From Pseudoxanthomonas sp. Root630 (lineage in GTDB: Bacteria > Pseudomonadota > Gammaproteobacteria > Xanthomonadales > Xanthomonadaceae), in assembly GCF_001427585.1 (NCBI RefSeq), contig NZ_LMGY01000021.1, forward strand, positions 127,019 to 176,836: DNA of 49,818 bases. Reading direction: 5' to 3'. Within the stretch, counting starts at the first letter, position 1. Each line of letters starts with the position of its first letter. The translations under genes and the position numbers were made by a program. Positions 9,386-17,381 of the stretch are shown in pieces. The notes beneath the pieces are model-generated. The model saw nothing but the letters and a program-made list of their open reading frames with translations. It was not told the DNA's origin and did not search any database.

Positions 9386-9904
9386 ATGAGGACATACCTT
9401 CGGGACAGGACGCCCGGTGGCTGCTACTTCTTCACGGTCAATCTGGCCGACCGGAAGCGGCATACGCTGACCCAACACATCGACGCGTTGCGCGAGGCAT
9501 TCCGCACCACGCTGGCTGATCATCCCGTGCGCGTCGATGCCATCGTCGTGCTGCCGGATCACCTGCACTGCCTGTGGCAGTTGCCGTCCGACGACGCTGA
9601 CTATCCGCTGCGATGGCGGCTGATCAAGGCGCGCTTCGCGGAACAGGTGACGGACGATGTGGCGCCGAGCGCTAGCCGCCTGCGCAGAGGCGAGCGCGGC
9701 GTCTGGCAACGCCGCTATTGGGAACATCGCATTCGCGACGATGCCGATTACGCACGGCACCTGGATTACATCCATTACAACCCCGTCAAGCACGGCCATG
9801 TCGCCACGGCACGGGATTGGCCGTATTCCTCGTTCCGCCGCTGGGTCGCGCGCGGCGTGTACACGGAGGATTGGGGCGGCGTGAAGAATCCTCCGCCGCC
9901 GTAG
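9386..9904 (+). CDS. REP-associated tyrosine transposase (RAYT, Y1/HUH family)
   Basis: A 172-residue single-strand DNA transposase of the IS200/IS605-like RAYT family. It has the HUH motif as HLH within PDHLHCLW (His59, His61), conserved tyrosines Y128/Y131 in YIHYNPVKHG, and the C-terminal WPYSSFRRW. RAYTs cut and bind the foot of REP hairpins and are thought to spread or maintain REPs. Here three REPs precede and three follow the gene. The stop TAG (9902-9904) is made by the first bases of REP 4. The frame is also open upstream through REPs 1-3 to 9224, but ATG 9386 starts the conserved domain. All key residues are intact, so it may be active. Confidence 0.93.
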   Translation: MRTYLRDRTPGGCYFFTVNLADRKRHTLTQHIDALREAFRTTLADHPVRVDAIVVLPDHLHCLWQLPSDDADYPLRWRLIKARFAEQVTDDVAPSASRLRRGERGVWQRRYWEHRIRDDADYARHLDYIHYNPVKHGHVATARDWPYSSFRRWVARGVYTEDWGGVKNPPPP

Positions 9905-9933
9905 GCTGGGATGAAGCGAAGCGTAATCCCAGC
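9901..9933 (+). repeat. REP 4 (RAYT-associated, carries the RAYT stop codon)
   Basis: A 33-bp REP of the 'GCGTAAT' variant. Its bases 2-4 (TAG) form the stop codon of the RAYT gene. First element of the right triplet. Confidence 0.9.
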
Positions 9934-9976
9934 TTCCATGGATGGTGACGCGACGTGGACTGCCAGCTACCGCGAT

Positions 9977-10009
9977 GCTGGGATTCCGCGTTGCTCCATC
10001 CCAGCCTAC
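9977..10009 (-). repeat. REP 5 (RAYT-associated, inverted)
   Basis: Inverted REP, middle element of the right triplet; differs from REP 2 by one base in the loop region (GCGTTGC against GCGCTGC). Confidence 0.9.
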
Positions 10010-10042
10010 GAACATCTCTTGCGCTAAACATCCCGGCCCGCC

Positions 10043-10075
10043 GTAGGCTGGGATGAAGCGAAGCGTAATCCCAGC
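10043..10075 (+). repeat. REP 6 (RAYT-associated)
   Basis: Same 'GCGTAAT' variant as REP 4; third element of the right triplet. It is preceded by the same TCCCGGCCCGCC spacer that precedes REP 3. Confidence 0.9.
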
Positions 10076-10084
10076 TTCCGCACG

Positions 10085-10480
<396 letters not shown>

Positions 10481-10639
10481 CGGAAACTCCTGGGTATCGC
10501 ATGGACGTGCTGCCCGGCACTCTAGCTGCAGTGAATGAAGACGGCGCCAAACCGACCGCGCCCGACTGAGGACAGCCCCCGCCCTCGACCCACCCCGCCT
10601 GCACGCCACGCGAGCATTCACGGCGCTAGCATCGCCTGC

Positions 10640-11026
10640 ATGGATGTCGCCGCCCTCAAACGCCATTGCCGTGCCCTGCCGGGCAGCGTGGAAACGCTGC
10701 ATGGGGAACCCTCGAACATCCTGGTGTACGAGGTGGGCGGGAAGCGCTTCGCCTACTTCAAGACCAGCGAGCCGGAGCGGTGGCGCTTCAGCTTCAAGGT
10801 AGCGCCGGAGCGCTTCCTGGAGCTGACCGACCAGCCCGGCATCAAGCCGGCGCGCTGGCTGGGCAAGCACCGCTGGGTGACCGTGGTGGAGGTGTCCTCG
10901 GTACCCGGCGCCTACCTGAAGGACTTGGTGGCGTGGTCGTACCGCCATGCCCTGGCCAAGCTGACCCGACGCCAGCGCGAGGCCATCGCCGCTGCCGCGA
11001 CCGGTCCCGGCGACGCCGTCCGCTGA
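10640..11026 (+). CDS. MmcQ/YjbR family DNA-binding protein
   Basis: A 128-residue single-domain protein with the MmcQ/YjbR (CyaY-like double-wing) pattern: N-terminal LKRHCRALPGSVET, central KRFAYFKTSEPERWRFSFKV, and the C-terminal motif RWVTVVEVSSVPGAYLKDLVAWSYRHA. Structures in the family suggest DNA binding, but the physiological role is unknown. The start at ATG 10640 gives the usual family length; an upstream in-frame start adds a proline-rich, unconserved extension. The VOC gene follows after 119 bp on the same strand. Confidence 0.87.
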   Translation: MDVAALKRHCRALPGSVETLHGEPSNILVYEVGGKRFAYFKTSEPERWRFSFKVAPERFLELTDQPGIKPARWLGKHRWVTVVEVSSVPGAYLKDLVAWSYRHALAKLTRRQREAIAAAATGPGDAVR

Positions 11027-11145
11027 CGGGCGCTCAGGCCGAATGCATCTTCATCTCCGACGCTGTCGATTCCGGCCCCGCCGGTTCGTCGGAGAACACG
11101 AGCAGGCCGTGCCGGCCCTGCACCCGACCACCCGAGGAACACACC

Positions 11146-11559
11146 ATGAACGTCAACCCCTATCTGATCTTCAACGGCGATTGCGAAGCCGCCTTCACCT
11201 TCTATGCGAAAGCCACCGGCGGCGAGCTGGGGCCGATGATGCGGTTCGACGGTACCGAGGGCTGCGAGGACATCCCGGCCGACTACAAGCAGAAGATCAT
11301 GCACACGCACGTGATGTTCGGGCAGACCGTGCTGATGGGCTCGGACAACCATCCGGCGCATCCGTACGACGGCGTGAAGGGCTGCTCGGTGGCGCTGGCG
11401 GTGGACAGCATCAAGGATGCGGAGCGCGTGTTCGGCGCGCTGTCGGAAGGCGGCCAGGTGACCATGCCGCTGACGCAGACGTTCTGGGCGGTGCGCTTCG
11501 GCATGCTGGTGGACCAGTTCGGCGTGCCGTGGATGATCAACTGCGAAAAGGATGCGTGA
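11146..11559 (+). CDS. VOC family protein (PhnB-like glyoxalase/dioxygenase fold)
   Basis: The 137-residue product is a PhnB-type vicinal oxygen chelate protein: NPYLIFNGDCEAAFTFYAKA at the N-terminus (two halves of the conserved beta-alpha-beta unit), IMHTHVMFGQTVLMGSD in the centre, and WAVRFGMLVDQFGVPWMINCE at the C-terminus. Such proteins are often found beside long ECF sigma factors, and that is the case here (the sigma gene begins 82 bp downstream). The reaction is unknown. A GAGGAA Shine-Dalgarno supports ATG 11146. Confidence 0.9.
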   Translation: MNVNPYLIFNGDCEAAFTFYAKATGGELGPMMRFDGTEGCEDIPADYKQKIMHTHVMFGQTVLMGSDNHPAHPYDGVKGCSVALAVDSIKDAERVFGALSEGGQVTMPLTQTFWAVRFGMLVDQFGVPWMINCEKDA

Positions 11560-11641
11560 TGGCGGCGGGGGCACGGTGTGGCAGCCATGAAGCCCCTGTT
11601 CGCTGCGCTGCGGCTTTCACCGGCCGCGGCGCCGTGGTCTG

Positions 11642-12919
11642 ATGCGCGCCATGTCGACGTCCCCCACCCATCGCGCGATCGATGCTGTCTGGCGCATCGA
11701 ATCGGCGCGCGTGATCGCCGGCCTGGCCCGCATGCTGCGCGACCTGGACCTGGCCGAGGAACTGGCGCAGGACGCGCTGGTCGCCGCGCTGGAGACCTGG
11801 CCCCGTGACGGCGTGCCGGACAATCCGGGGGCGTGGCTGATGACCACCGCCAAGCGCCGCGCGATCGATCGGCTGCGCCGCCTGCAGTTGCTGGACCGCA
11901 AGCACGAGGAACTCGCGCGCGAACTGGAAGAGATCCAGGACGAGCGCCGCGCCCGCGACGAGGATGCGCTCGACCACGACATCGACGACGACCTGCTGCG
12001 GCTGGTGTTCGTCTCGTGCCATCCGGTATTGTCGATGGAAGCGCGCGTGGCGTTGACGCTGCGCCTGCTGTGCGGTCTGACCACGGACGAGATCGCGCGC
12101 GCGTTCCTTGCGACGGAACCGACCGTGGCGCAGCGCATCGTGCGCGCCAAGCGCACGCTGGCCGAGTCCGATGCCGCCTTCGAAGTGCCGCGTGGCGATG
12201 CATTGCAGGAACGGCTGGCCAGTGTGCTGGGTGTGGTCTACCTGGTGTTCAACGAAGGCTATTCGGCTACCAGCGGCGACGATTGGGTACGGCCGGCGCT
12301 GTGCGAGGAAGCGCTGCGGCTGGGTCGCATGCTGGCGGCGCTGACGCCTTCCGAAGCCGACGTGCACGGGCTGGTGGCGCTGATGGAAATCCAGGCCTCG
12401 CGCCTGCATGCGCGCGTGGGCAAGGACGGCGAAGCCGTGCTGTTGCTCGACCAGGACCGCAGCCGCTGGGATCAGCTGCTGATCCAGCGCGGACTGGACG
12501 CACTGGCGCGCGCGGAACAGCTGGGCGGCGCCTTCGGCCCCTATGCGCTGCAGGCCGCGATCGCGGCGTGCCACGCCCGCGCGCGCATGGCCGAAGACAC
12601 CGATTGGGTGCGGATCGCCACGCTGTACGCCGCATTGGCGCAGGTGAATCCGTCGCCGGTGGTCGAACTGAACCGTGCGGTCGCGGTGTCGATGGCGACC
12701 GGACCGGCGAGCGCGCTGCCGCTGGTGGACCGGCTGCAGGACGATCCGGCGATGAAGCACTACCACCTGCTGCCGAGCGTGCGCGGCGACCTGCTGTTCA
12801 AGCTGGCGCGGCACGACGAGGCGCGCGCCGAGTTCGAACGCGCGGCGGCGATGACCCGCAACGCGCGCGAGCAGGCGCTGCTGCTGGCGCGCGCGCGCGA
12901 GTGCGCGGCGGCGGGCTGA
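11642..12919 (+). CDS. ECF RNA polymerase sigma factor with C-terminal TPR-like extension (ECF42/DUF6596 type)
   Basis: This 425-residue sigma factor has sigma region 2 at about 20-85 (ARMLRDLDLAEELAQDAL, PDNPGAWLMTTAKRRAIDRLRR), region 4 at about 130-185 (LRLLCGLTTDEIARAFLATEPTVAQRIVRAK) and a helical extension of about 230 residues containing VYLVFNEGYSAT and TPR-like repeats. That arrangement is the ECF42 class, in which the extension replaces an anti-sigma factor as the regulatory part. ECF42 genes usually sit beside DGPF/YCII genes; here the close upstream neighbour is a PhnB-like VOC gene instead. A second ATG at 11651 is equally possible as start. The gene is tail-to-tail with the caspase gene with only 6 bp between. 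Confidence 0.9.
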   Translation: MRAMSTSPTHRAIDAVWRIESARVIAGLARMLRDLDLAEELAQDALVAALETWPRDGVPDNPGAWLMTTAKRRAIDRLRRLQLLDRKHEELARELEEIQDERRARDEDALDHDIDDDLLRLVFVSCHPVLSMEARVALTLRLLCGLTTDEIARAFLATEPTVAQRIVRAKRTLAESDAAFEVPRGDALQERLASVLGVVYLVFNEGYSATSGDDWVRPALCEEALRLGRMLAALTPSEADVHGLVALMEIQASRLHARVGKDGEAVLLLDQDRSRWDQLLIQRGLDALARAEQLGGAFGPYALQAAIAACHARARMAEDTDWVRIATLYAALAQVNPSPVVELNRAVAVSMATGPASALPLVDRLQDDPAMKHYHLLPSVRGDLLFKLARHDEARAEFERAAAMTRNAREQALLLARARECAAAG

Positions 12920-12925
12920 AGCGCC

Positions 12926-14665
12926 CTATATCCAGCGCGACAGGCGGATCTCCGGCCCGGCCAGTGCGGCGGTCTGGTCGTATTCCAGCTCGCGCAGTTC
13001 CTGGGAGGTGTAGTTCACCAAGTCGCTGACCTTCAGGCGGCGGCGGTCGCCGGCGCCACCGCGCAGCATCTTCCGCCAGTTCTTCACCAGCGCGTAGGTG
13101 AACGCACCGTGCTGGATGGCGCCGTGTTCGTATTCGTAGGCGAATTCGCCTTCCTGGCACGCGTATACGAGCAACGGCATGTAGGGACCCTTGTGGCCCA
13201 GCCGCTTGCGCATCTGGCGCGCCTGCGACAGCCGCAGCGTGCGCACCGGCAGCGCGTAGCCCAAGCGTCCGCTCATGTCGCCCAGCGGCATGGTCGCCTG
13301 GTCGACGGCGAGTTGCTTGCGTTCGGCGACTTCCAGTTCGCGCGGCACCCACATCTCGCGATCGGCGCTCCACTTCATCGTGCGATGGCGGATGTCGTCC
13401 GGCGGATTGAGGCCGCGCATGCGCGCGGGCCCGCCCTTGGACATGCCACCGGAGTGGCAGCAGTCCAGGATGATGCTGAAGTCCACGTCGTACGGCAGCT
13501 GCACGTAGCGCTCGAACAGCCAGTCGTCGGTGAGCGCGGTGTCCTCGGTCCAGTCGAAGTCGTAGGGGACCAGCGTCTCGTCCATGCGGTCCACGCGGTC
13601 GCCCAGCCCGTAGGTGGGCAGCTGCGCACCGTGGCCGCTGTAGTAGAGGATGCGCTGGTCGCCGGGGCGCACGCCATCGAGCAGCCAGTCCACGCGCTCG
13701 CGGATGCCGTCGGCGGTGGCGCGGTCGTCCAGCACCACGCGGATGTCGCCGGCGTCGAAGCCCTGTTCCTGCAGCATGGCGCTCATCAGGAACACGTCGT
13801 TGACGCAGCCGGCCAGGCGCTGGTCGGGGTCGGGATACTCGTTGATGCCGATCAGCAACGCCCGCTTGGGCGGCGTGGCCACGCGCGCGGCCACCGGCCG
13901 CTGTTCGCGCAGCGCGCGGGTGATGCGCGTGGTCTCGTCGTTGAGCACGTCGAACCAGAAGGTGCTGATCGCCTGCGGATGGCGCAGGTATTCCTCGGCG
14001 GCGTGGTCCGCATTGCCGGCGATGTCGAAGTGCGTGTCCACCTGGCGGAAGTTGTCGGCGGTGATGGCCACGCGCGCGGTGAACACCGAATCGAAGCGGT
14101 TGTAGAGGTGATACCAGAAGCGCGCTTTTTCGATCGCGCTGAGGCGGCCAGCCTGGTATTCGCCGCGCACGAACGGGTTGCCGATCTGCGAGCCCAGCGA
14201 GACGAAGTAGCGGCCGTTGCCGGTGGCGCGGGTGTCTTCGTGGGTGAAGGTGTCGTAGCAGACCAGCGAGCCGAGGCTGTGGCCGAGCACGACGTGCGGC
14301 TTGACCGCCTCGATGCGCTGCACGAGCCGGTCGCGCGTCTGCTTGCGGAAGGTGGCGCTCTCGACCCACTTCACCACCATGCCCGCGGTGTGGCGCAGGC
14401 GCGAGTCGTCGCCGCGTGCGCGCCGGAACGGTGCGGTGATGCCGTTGGCGAGCAGGCGCGCGAGGGCTTCCAGCGTGTCGCCCAGGCTCACCGTGTGCTG
14501 GGCGAAGATGTCGTCGTAGTGGCAGTAATGGATGTCGATCGCGCGCTCGGCATCGATCTGCCGGCAGGCGTCGTGGATCGCGTCTTCCCAGGTCTGCTGC
14601 CAGGCGCCTCCCGGCGGATGCTGGCCCACCCCGTGCACACAGAGGATCCGTAATGCGGTCGCCAT
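12926..14665 (-). CDS. Alpha/beta-hydrolase-caspase (metacaspase-like) fusion protein
   Basis: A 579-residue cytoplasmic protein with two enzymatic domains. Residues 1-250 form an alpha/beta hydrolase/lipase-like domain with oxyanion HGVGQH (11-16) and nucleophile elbow GHSLG (Ser130). Residues 265-579 form a caspase-like peptidase domain (clan CD): strand KRALLIGINEY, catalytic His345 in YYSGHGAQ, and the DCCHSGG motif at 401-407 with catalytic Cys403. Both active sites look intact. Caspase-like proteases in bacteria act in stress responses, programmed death and some phage-defence effectors, usually activated by a partner domain; the role here is unknown. The start is chosen at ATG 14665 with a GAGGGAAGC Shine-Dalgarno; a longer open frame upstream is unconserved. 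No obvious substrate gene lies next to it. Confidence 0.88.
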   Translation of the reverse strand: MATALRILCVHGVGQHPPGGAWQQTWEDAIHDACRQIDAERAIDIHYCHYDDIFAQHTVSLGDTLEALARLLANGITAPFRRARGDDSRLRHTAGMVVKWVESATFRKQTRDRLVQRIEAVKPHVVLGHSLGSLVCYDTFTHEDTRATGNGRYFVSLGSQIGNPFVRGEYQAGRLSAIEKARFWYHLYNRFDSVFTARVAITADNFRQVDTHFDIAGNADHAAEEYLRHPQAISTFWFDVLNDETTRITRALREQRPVAARVATPPKRALLIGINEYPDPDQRLAGCVNDVFLMSAMLQEQGFDAGDIRVVLDDRATADGIRERVDWLLDGVRPGDQRILYYSGHGAQLPTYGLGDRVDRMDETLVPYDFDWTEDTALTDDWLFERYVQLPYDVDFSIILDCCHSGGMSKGGPARMRGLNPPDDIRHRTMKWSADREMWVPRELEVAERKQLAVDQATMPLGDMSGRLGYALPVRTLRLSQARQMRKRLGHKGPYMPLLVYACQEGEFAYEYEHGAIQHGAFTYALVKNWRKMLRGGAGDRRRLKVSDLVNYTSQELRELEYDQTAALAGPEIRLSRWI

Positions 14666-14903
14666 CGCTGCTTCCCTCGCTGAGGTGGTCCCGGCGTCCG
14701 CCCATGCGACGGGGGTCGCATGGCGTGGAGGCCCGGACGACAGTATCGGAAGCCCACGTCGCATGCCGTGACATGCGCAGCACTCCGTCGCCGCCGGGCA
14801 ACCGGCTCCCCAGGGAAGCCGCCGCGCGGCAGGGATCGCGCGGCTCTTCCAGTCCAACGCCGGCCAGGGACCAGAGCGGACACGCCACTCCGGCGGGAGA
14901 ATC

Positions 14904-15422
14904 TCAGGCGTCGGGGCCCAGGTAATCCAGCTTGCCCAGCGACACGCCGTTGTGGCGCAGGATGCCGTACGCCGTGGTGACGTGGAAGAACAGGTTGGGC
15001 AGCACGAAGCCGAACAGGTAGTCGCGGCCGTCGAACACCAGCTCGCCGCGGGTACGCGTGGTCAGCGTGATGATGCGGTCTTCACTGCCCTGGAGAGCGG
15101 CTTCGTCGAAGGTCCGCAGGTAAGCGGACACGGCGTCCAGGCGGGCGTACAGCTCGTCGAAGGTGGTTTCGACGTCTTCGAAGCGCGGCGATTCCGTGGC
15201 CGTGAGGCGCGCCACGGCGAACTTCGCGGTATCCGTGGCGATCTGCACCTGGCGCACCAGTGGCAGCATGTCCGGCGCCAGTCGCGACTGCAGCAGCACG
15301 ACCGGTTCATAACCTTTCTCGCGTGCGTGCGCTTCGCCTTTCTCCAGCACGTGGCGCAGGGTCTTCAGCGCACGCAGGAGGACGGGGACCGATGCGCGGT
15401 GCATCGTCAGGGCAGTGCTCAT
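14904..15422 (-). CDS. DUF1993 domain-containing protein
   Basis: This 172-residue helical protein matches DUF1993 (DinB-like four-helix proteins of unknown function): N-terminal MHRASVPVLLRALKTLRHVLEKG, central LAPDMLPLVRQVQIATDTAKFAVARL and C-terminal FGFVLPNLFFHVTTAYGILRHNGVSLGKLDYLG. The conserved histidines (FHVTTAY...RHNG) suggest a metal or small-molecule pocket, but no activity has been assigned. The gene is divergent from apt across a 137-bp intergenic region. Confidence 0.88.
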   Translation of the reverse strand: MSTALTMHRASVPVLLRALKTLRHVLEKGEAHAREKGYEPVVLLQSRLAPDMLPLVRQVQIATDTAKFAVARLTATESPRFEDVETTFDELYARLDAVSAYLRTFDEAALQGSEDRIITLTTRTRGELVFDGRDYLFGFVLPNLFFHVTTAYGILRHNGVSLGKLDYLGPDA

Positions 15423-15559
15423 CGGGGGAACTCCATCATGTGGGGAGCGCGAGGATAGCCCTGCGCGGCGGCCATGATTAGCCGCCTCCCACGGGAGAAA
15501 GCATCCCAGGCCATGCGCGCTGCGTTAGGATCAGCCGCCCTGCTCCCGAACACCGCGCC

Positions 15560-16075
15560 ATGCCCTGGACCGACCTGATCCGCGACATCCCCGATTTCCC
15601 CAAGCCCGGCATCCTGTTCAAGGACATCACGCCGGTGCTCGCCGATGGCGACGCCTTTGCCGAAGCGATTGCCGCGATGGCCGACCCCTGGCGCGGCGTG
15701 GCGATCGATGCGGTCGTCGGCGTGGAAGCGCGCGGCTTCATCCTCGGTGCCGCGGTTGCGCGCGAGCTGGGTGTCGGTTTCGTACCGGTACGCAAACCGG
15801 GCAAGTTGCCGGCGCATACGCTGTCACTCGACTACGGACTGGAGTACGGCCGCGATAGGCTGGAGATCCACGTCGATGCACTTCCTGCGGCGGCGCGTGT
15901 GGTCGTCATAGACGATGTACTGGCGACCGGCGGCACGTTGAAGGCCGCGGTCCAGCTGGTCGAACAGCAGGGCGCGCAGGTGGTCGGCACGGCGGTGCTG
16001 GTCGAGCTGGGATTCCTGCAGGCGCGTGCCGACTGGACGCACGCCGCTCCGCTGGTCGCGTCGGCCGTCTATTGA
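15560..16075 (+). CDS. apt: Adenine phosphoribosyltransferase
   Basis: A 171-residue purine-salvage enzyme converting adenine and PRPP to AMP. The N-terminal [21 protein letters not shown] is the diagnostic APRT segment (split by residues 7-27), [14 protein letters not shown] follows, and the PRPP-binding loop [14 protein letters not shown] is at about 112-125. Length is normal and no key residue is missing. The gene is monocistronic, divergent from DUF1993 and convergent with the small gene ending at 16100. Confidence 0.96.
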   Translation: MPWTDLIRDIPDFPKPGILFKDITPVLADGDAFAEAIAAMADPWRGVAIDAVVGVEARGFILGAAVARELGVGFVPVRKPGKLPAHTLSLDYGLEYGRDRLEIHVDALPAAARVVVIDDVLATGGTLKAAVQLVEQQGAQVVGTAVLVELGFLQARADWTHAAPLVASAVY

Positions 16076-16099
16076 CGGCTGGCGATATCGACCGGCGGC

Positions 16100-16312
16100 T
16101 CAGTCGCTCACACGGGTGACGTAGGCACCGGTGCCGATCACCAGGAACGTGTCGTTGTCGATGCGGCGGACGCGACTTCCGTCTTCCAGCACGTAGGCGC
16201 TGGACGGGACGGGCTGCGCCTGCGATGTCGCGGCATGCGCTTCTTCACGGACAACTTGGATGCGGCACCGCCGACCGGACGCGTCCTGCGCGGTGAAGAC
16301 ATGCGTGCTCAT
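16100..16312 (-). CDS. Small hypothetical protein, 70 residues
   Basis: The reading frame from ATG 16312 encodes MSTHVFTAQDASGRRCRIQV and ends with SYVLEDGSRVRRIDNDTFLVIGTG-type strands. It is an all-beta small protein with no signal peptide or membrane segment. I do not recognise a named family, though comparable small proteins are common in Xanthomonadaceae. An AGGAG lies about 10 nt before the start. A terminator for upstream minus-strand transcription lies at 16393-16428, so the gene probably has its own promoter in between. Confidence 0.6.
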   Translation of the reverse strand: MSTHVFTAQDASGRRCRIQVVREEAHAATSQAQPVPSSAYVLEDGSRVRRIDNDTFLVIGTGAYVTRVSD

Positions 16313-16392
16313 CGGAGAGCTCCTGGAGCTTCGGGAGCGCCAGCCTAGGCCTGCCGGTGTTAAGCCGGGCGTAGCGTCGCGTGAGGATTCGC

Positions 16393-16428
16393 CAAAAAAG
16401 CGAGGGGGAGGCATTGCACCTCCCCCTC
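16393..16428 (-). terminator. Rho-independent terminator, minus strand
   Basis: A 10-bp perfect stem GAGGGGGAGG / CCTCCCCCTC (16402-16411 with 16419-16428) and a 7-nt loop is followed on the minus strand by GCTTTTTTGG. It ends transcription coming from the DUF4096 gene or from an RNA gene in the 200 bp before it. Confidence 0.85.
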
Positions 16429-16445
16429 ATGCGCCGAGGCGCGAT

Positions 16446-16472
16446 GCCTGCCCTGTGTCGGGCAGGGCAGGC
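16446..16472. other. Stable hairpin in gene-free stretch
   Basis: Perfect 10-bp stem GCCTGCCCTG (16446-16455) / CAGGGCAGGC (16463-16472) with a 7-nt loop, 17 bp from the terminator hairpin. The whole stretch 16313-16628 holds no convincing gene; two strong hairpins ending in a T-tract on the minus strand make a small RNA or a structured 3' UTR possible. Confidence 0.5.
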
Positions 16473-16628
16473 GAGGACCGGCGCCATGGGGACGGGGCCG
16501 GTCCACTAACTGCCGGACGGGGGATATCGCCGGCAGGTAGATGGCGGACGAAGGGGGTGGCAGAGGCGCCGCCGACCCTCGTCCCTATTCATGGTTCCAA
16601 TGCCGCGGCGAGCAAGCCGCGCTGAAAG

Positions 16629-17111
16629 CTATGAGCCCCGCATCACCCGACTGAGGTGCTTGGTGTTGTTCCGCTTCAGATAGCGCTGCACGAGCGCCTG
16701 CAGGTCCTGCGAACGCTGGTCCTGCGGATCCAGTCGCGTGATCACTTCACCCCAGTTGCCGTCCTGCGCCCAGCGTATGAAACGCACGTAGATGCCGTGC
16801 CACGACCCGAACTCACGCGGCAGGTCGGACCAATAGGCACCGGTCTGCGCCACCCAGAGCACCGCTTCGATGAAGCGGCGGGTATTGCCGCCGCGACGTG
16901 CACGCGCACCGACGCGACCCGGCAGCGAATTCATGAGCAATTGCCATTCCTGCGCACTCAATCGTTGCACGATCAACCATTGACTGATCGCACGCGGACC
17001 CAACCCCTGCGGCAATACCGGCGCGATGCCCACGGTAGCGACCGGTGCCTGGCCAGCGACATGCAGGTCGCGATCCTCTCGCGACAGGACGGCCGGCGCG
17101 TCATACCGCAT
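16629..17111 (-). CDS. Stand-alone DUF4096 (IS5-type transposase N-domain) protein
   Basis: The 160-residue product has a DUF4096-like region at about 45-125 (LSAQEWQLL, RRFIEAVLWVAQTGAYWSDLP, FGSWHGIYVRFIRWAQDG), the N-terminal DNA-binding part of IS4/IS5-family transposases. The DDE catalytic domain that should follow is absent: the protein ends about 35 residues later with a basic tail (YLKRNNTKHLSRVMRGS). An unusual N-terminal extension of about 40 residues is not part of the transposase family. No inverted repeats or target duplication were seen. It may be a domesticated DNA-binding protein or an IS remnant. Start ATG 17111 follows AAGGTG; a GTG at 17120 is also possible. It is divergent from an ECF sigma gene. 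Confidence 0.7.
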   Translation of the reverse strand: MRYDAPAVLSREDRDLHVAGQAPVATVGIAPVLPQGLGPRAISQWLIVQRLSAQEWQLLMNSLPGRVGARARRGGNTRRFIEAVLWVAQTGAYWSDLPREFGSWHGIYVRFIRWAQDGNWGEVITRLDPQDQRSQDLQALVQRYLKRNNTKHLSRVMRGS

Positions 17112-17381
17112 GTCGATCACCTTGCGCGACCGCTCCCTGCATCCGCCCCCTCATCGACAGGACATTCGAAAAACTCACACCACAGACTTTCTTCAGACTA
17201 CGCATGGCACCCTCTTGTCGACATTCCGCCCAGACCCCTCGATGTCCGTTTTTCCCCGCCCCCCTTTCCCGCTCCCCCTTCCCGGCGGGCCCCGCGTCCG
17301 AAGCGGCGGTTACGGCTTGCATGAGCAGCGTTTGCCGCGTCATATATGGAGCGAGATCGTGATCACAGGCGCAGTCCGGAC

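Noticed and set aside
12798..14888. Alternative 696-codon minus-strand frame over the caspase gene
   Set aside because: It is a shifted frame rich in Arg/Pro/Ala with no motifs; the caspase frame contains both active-site signatures.
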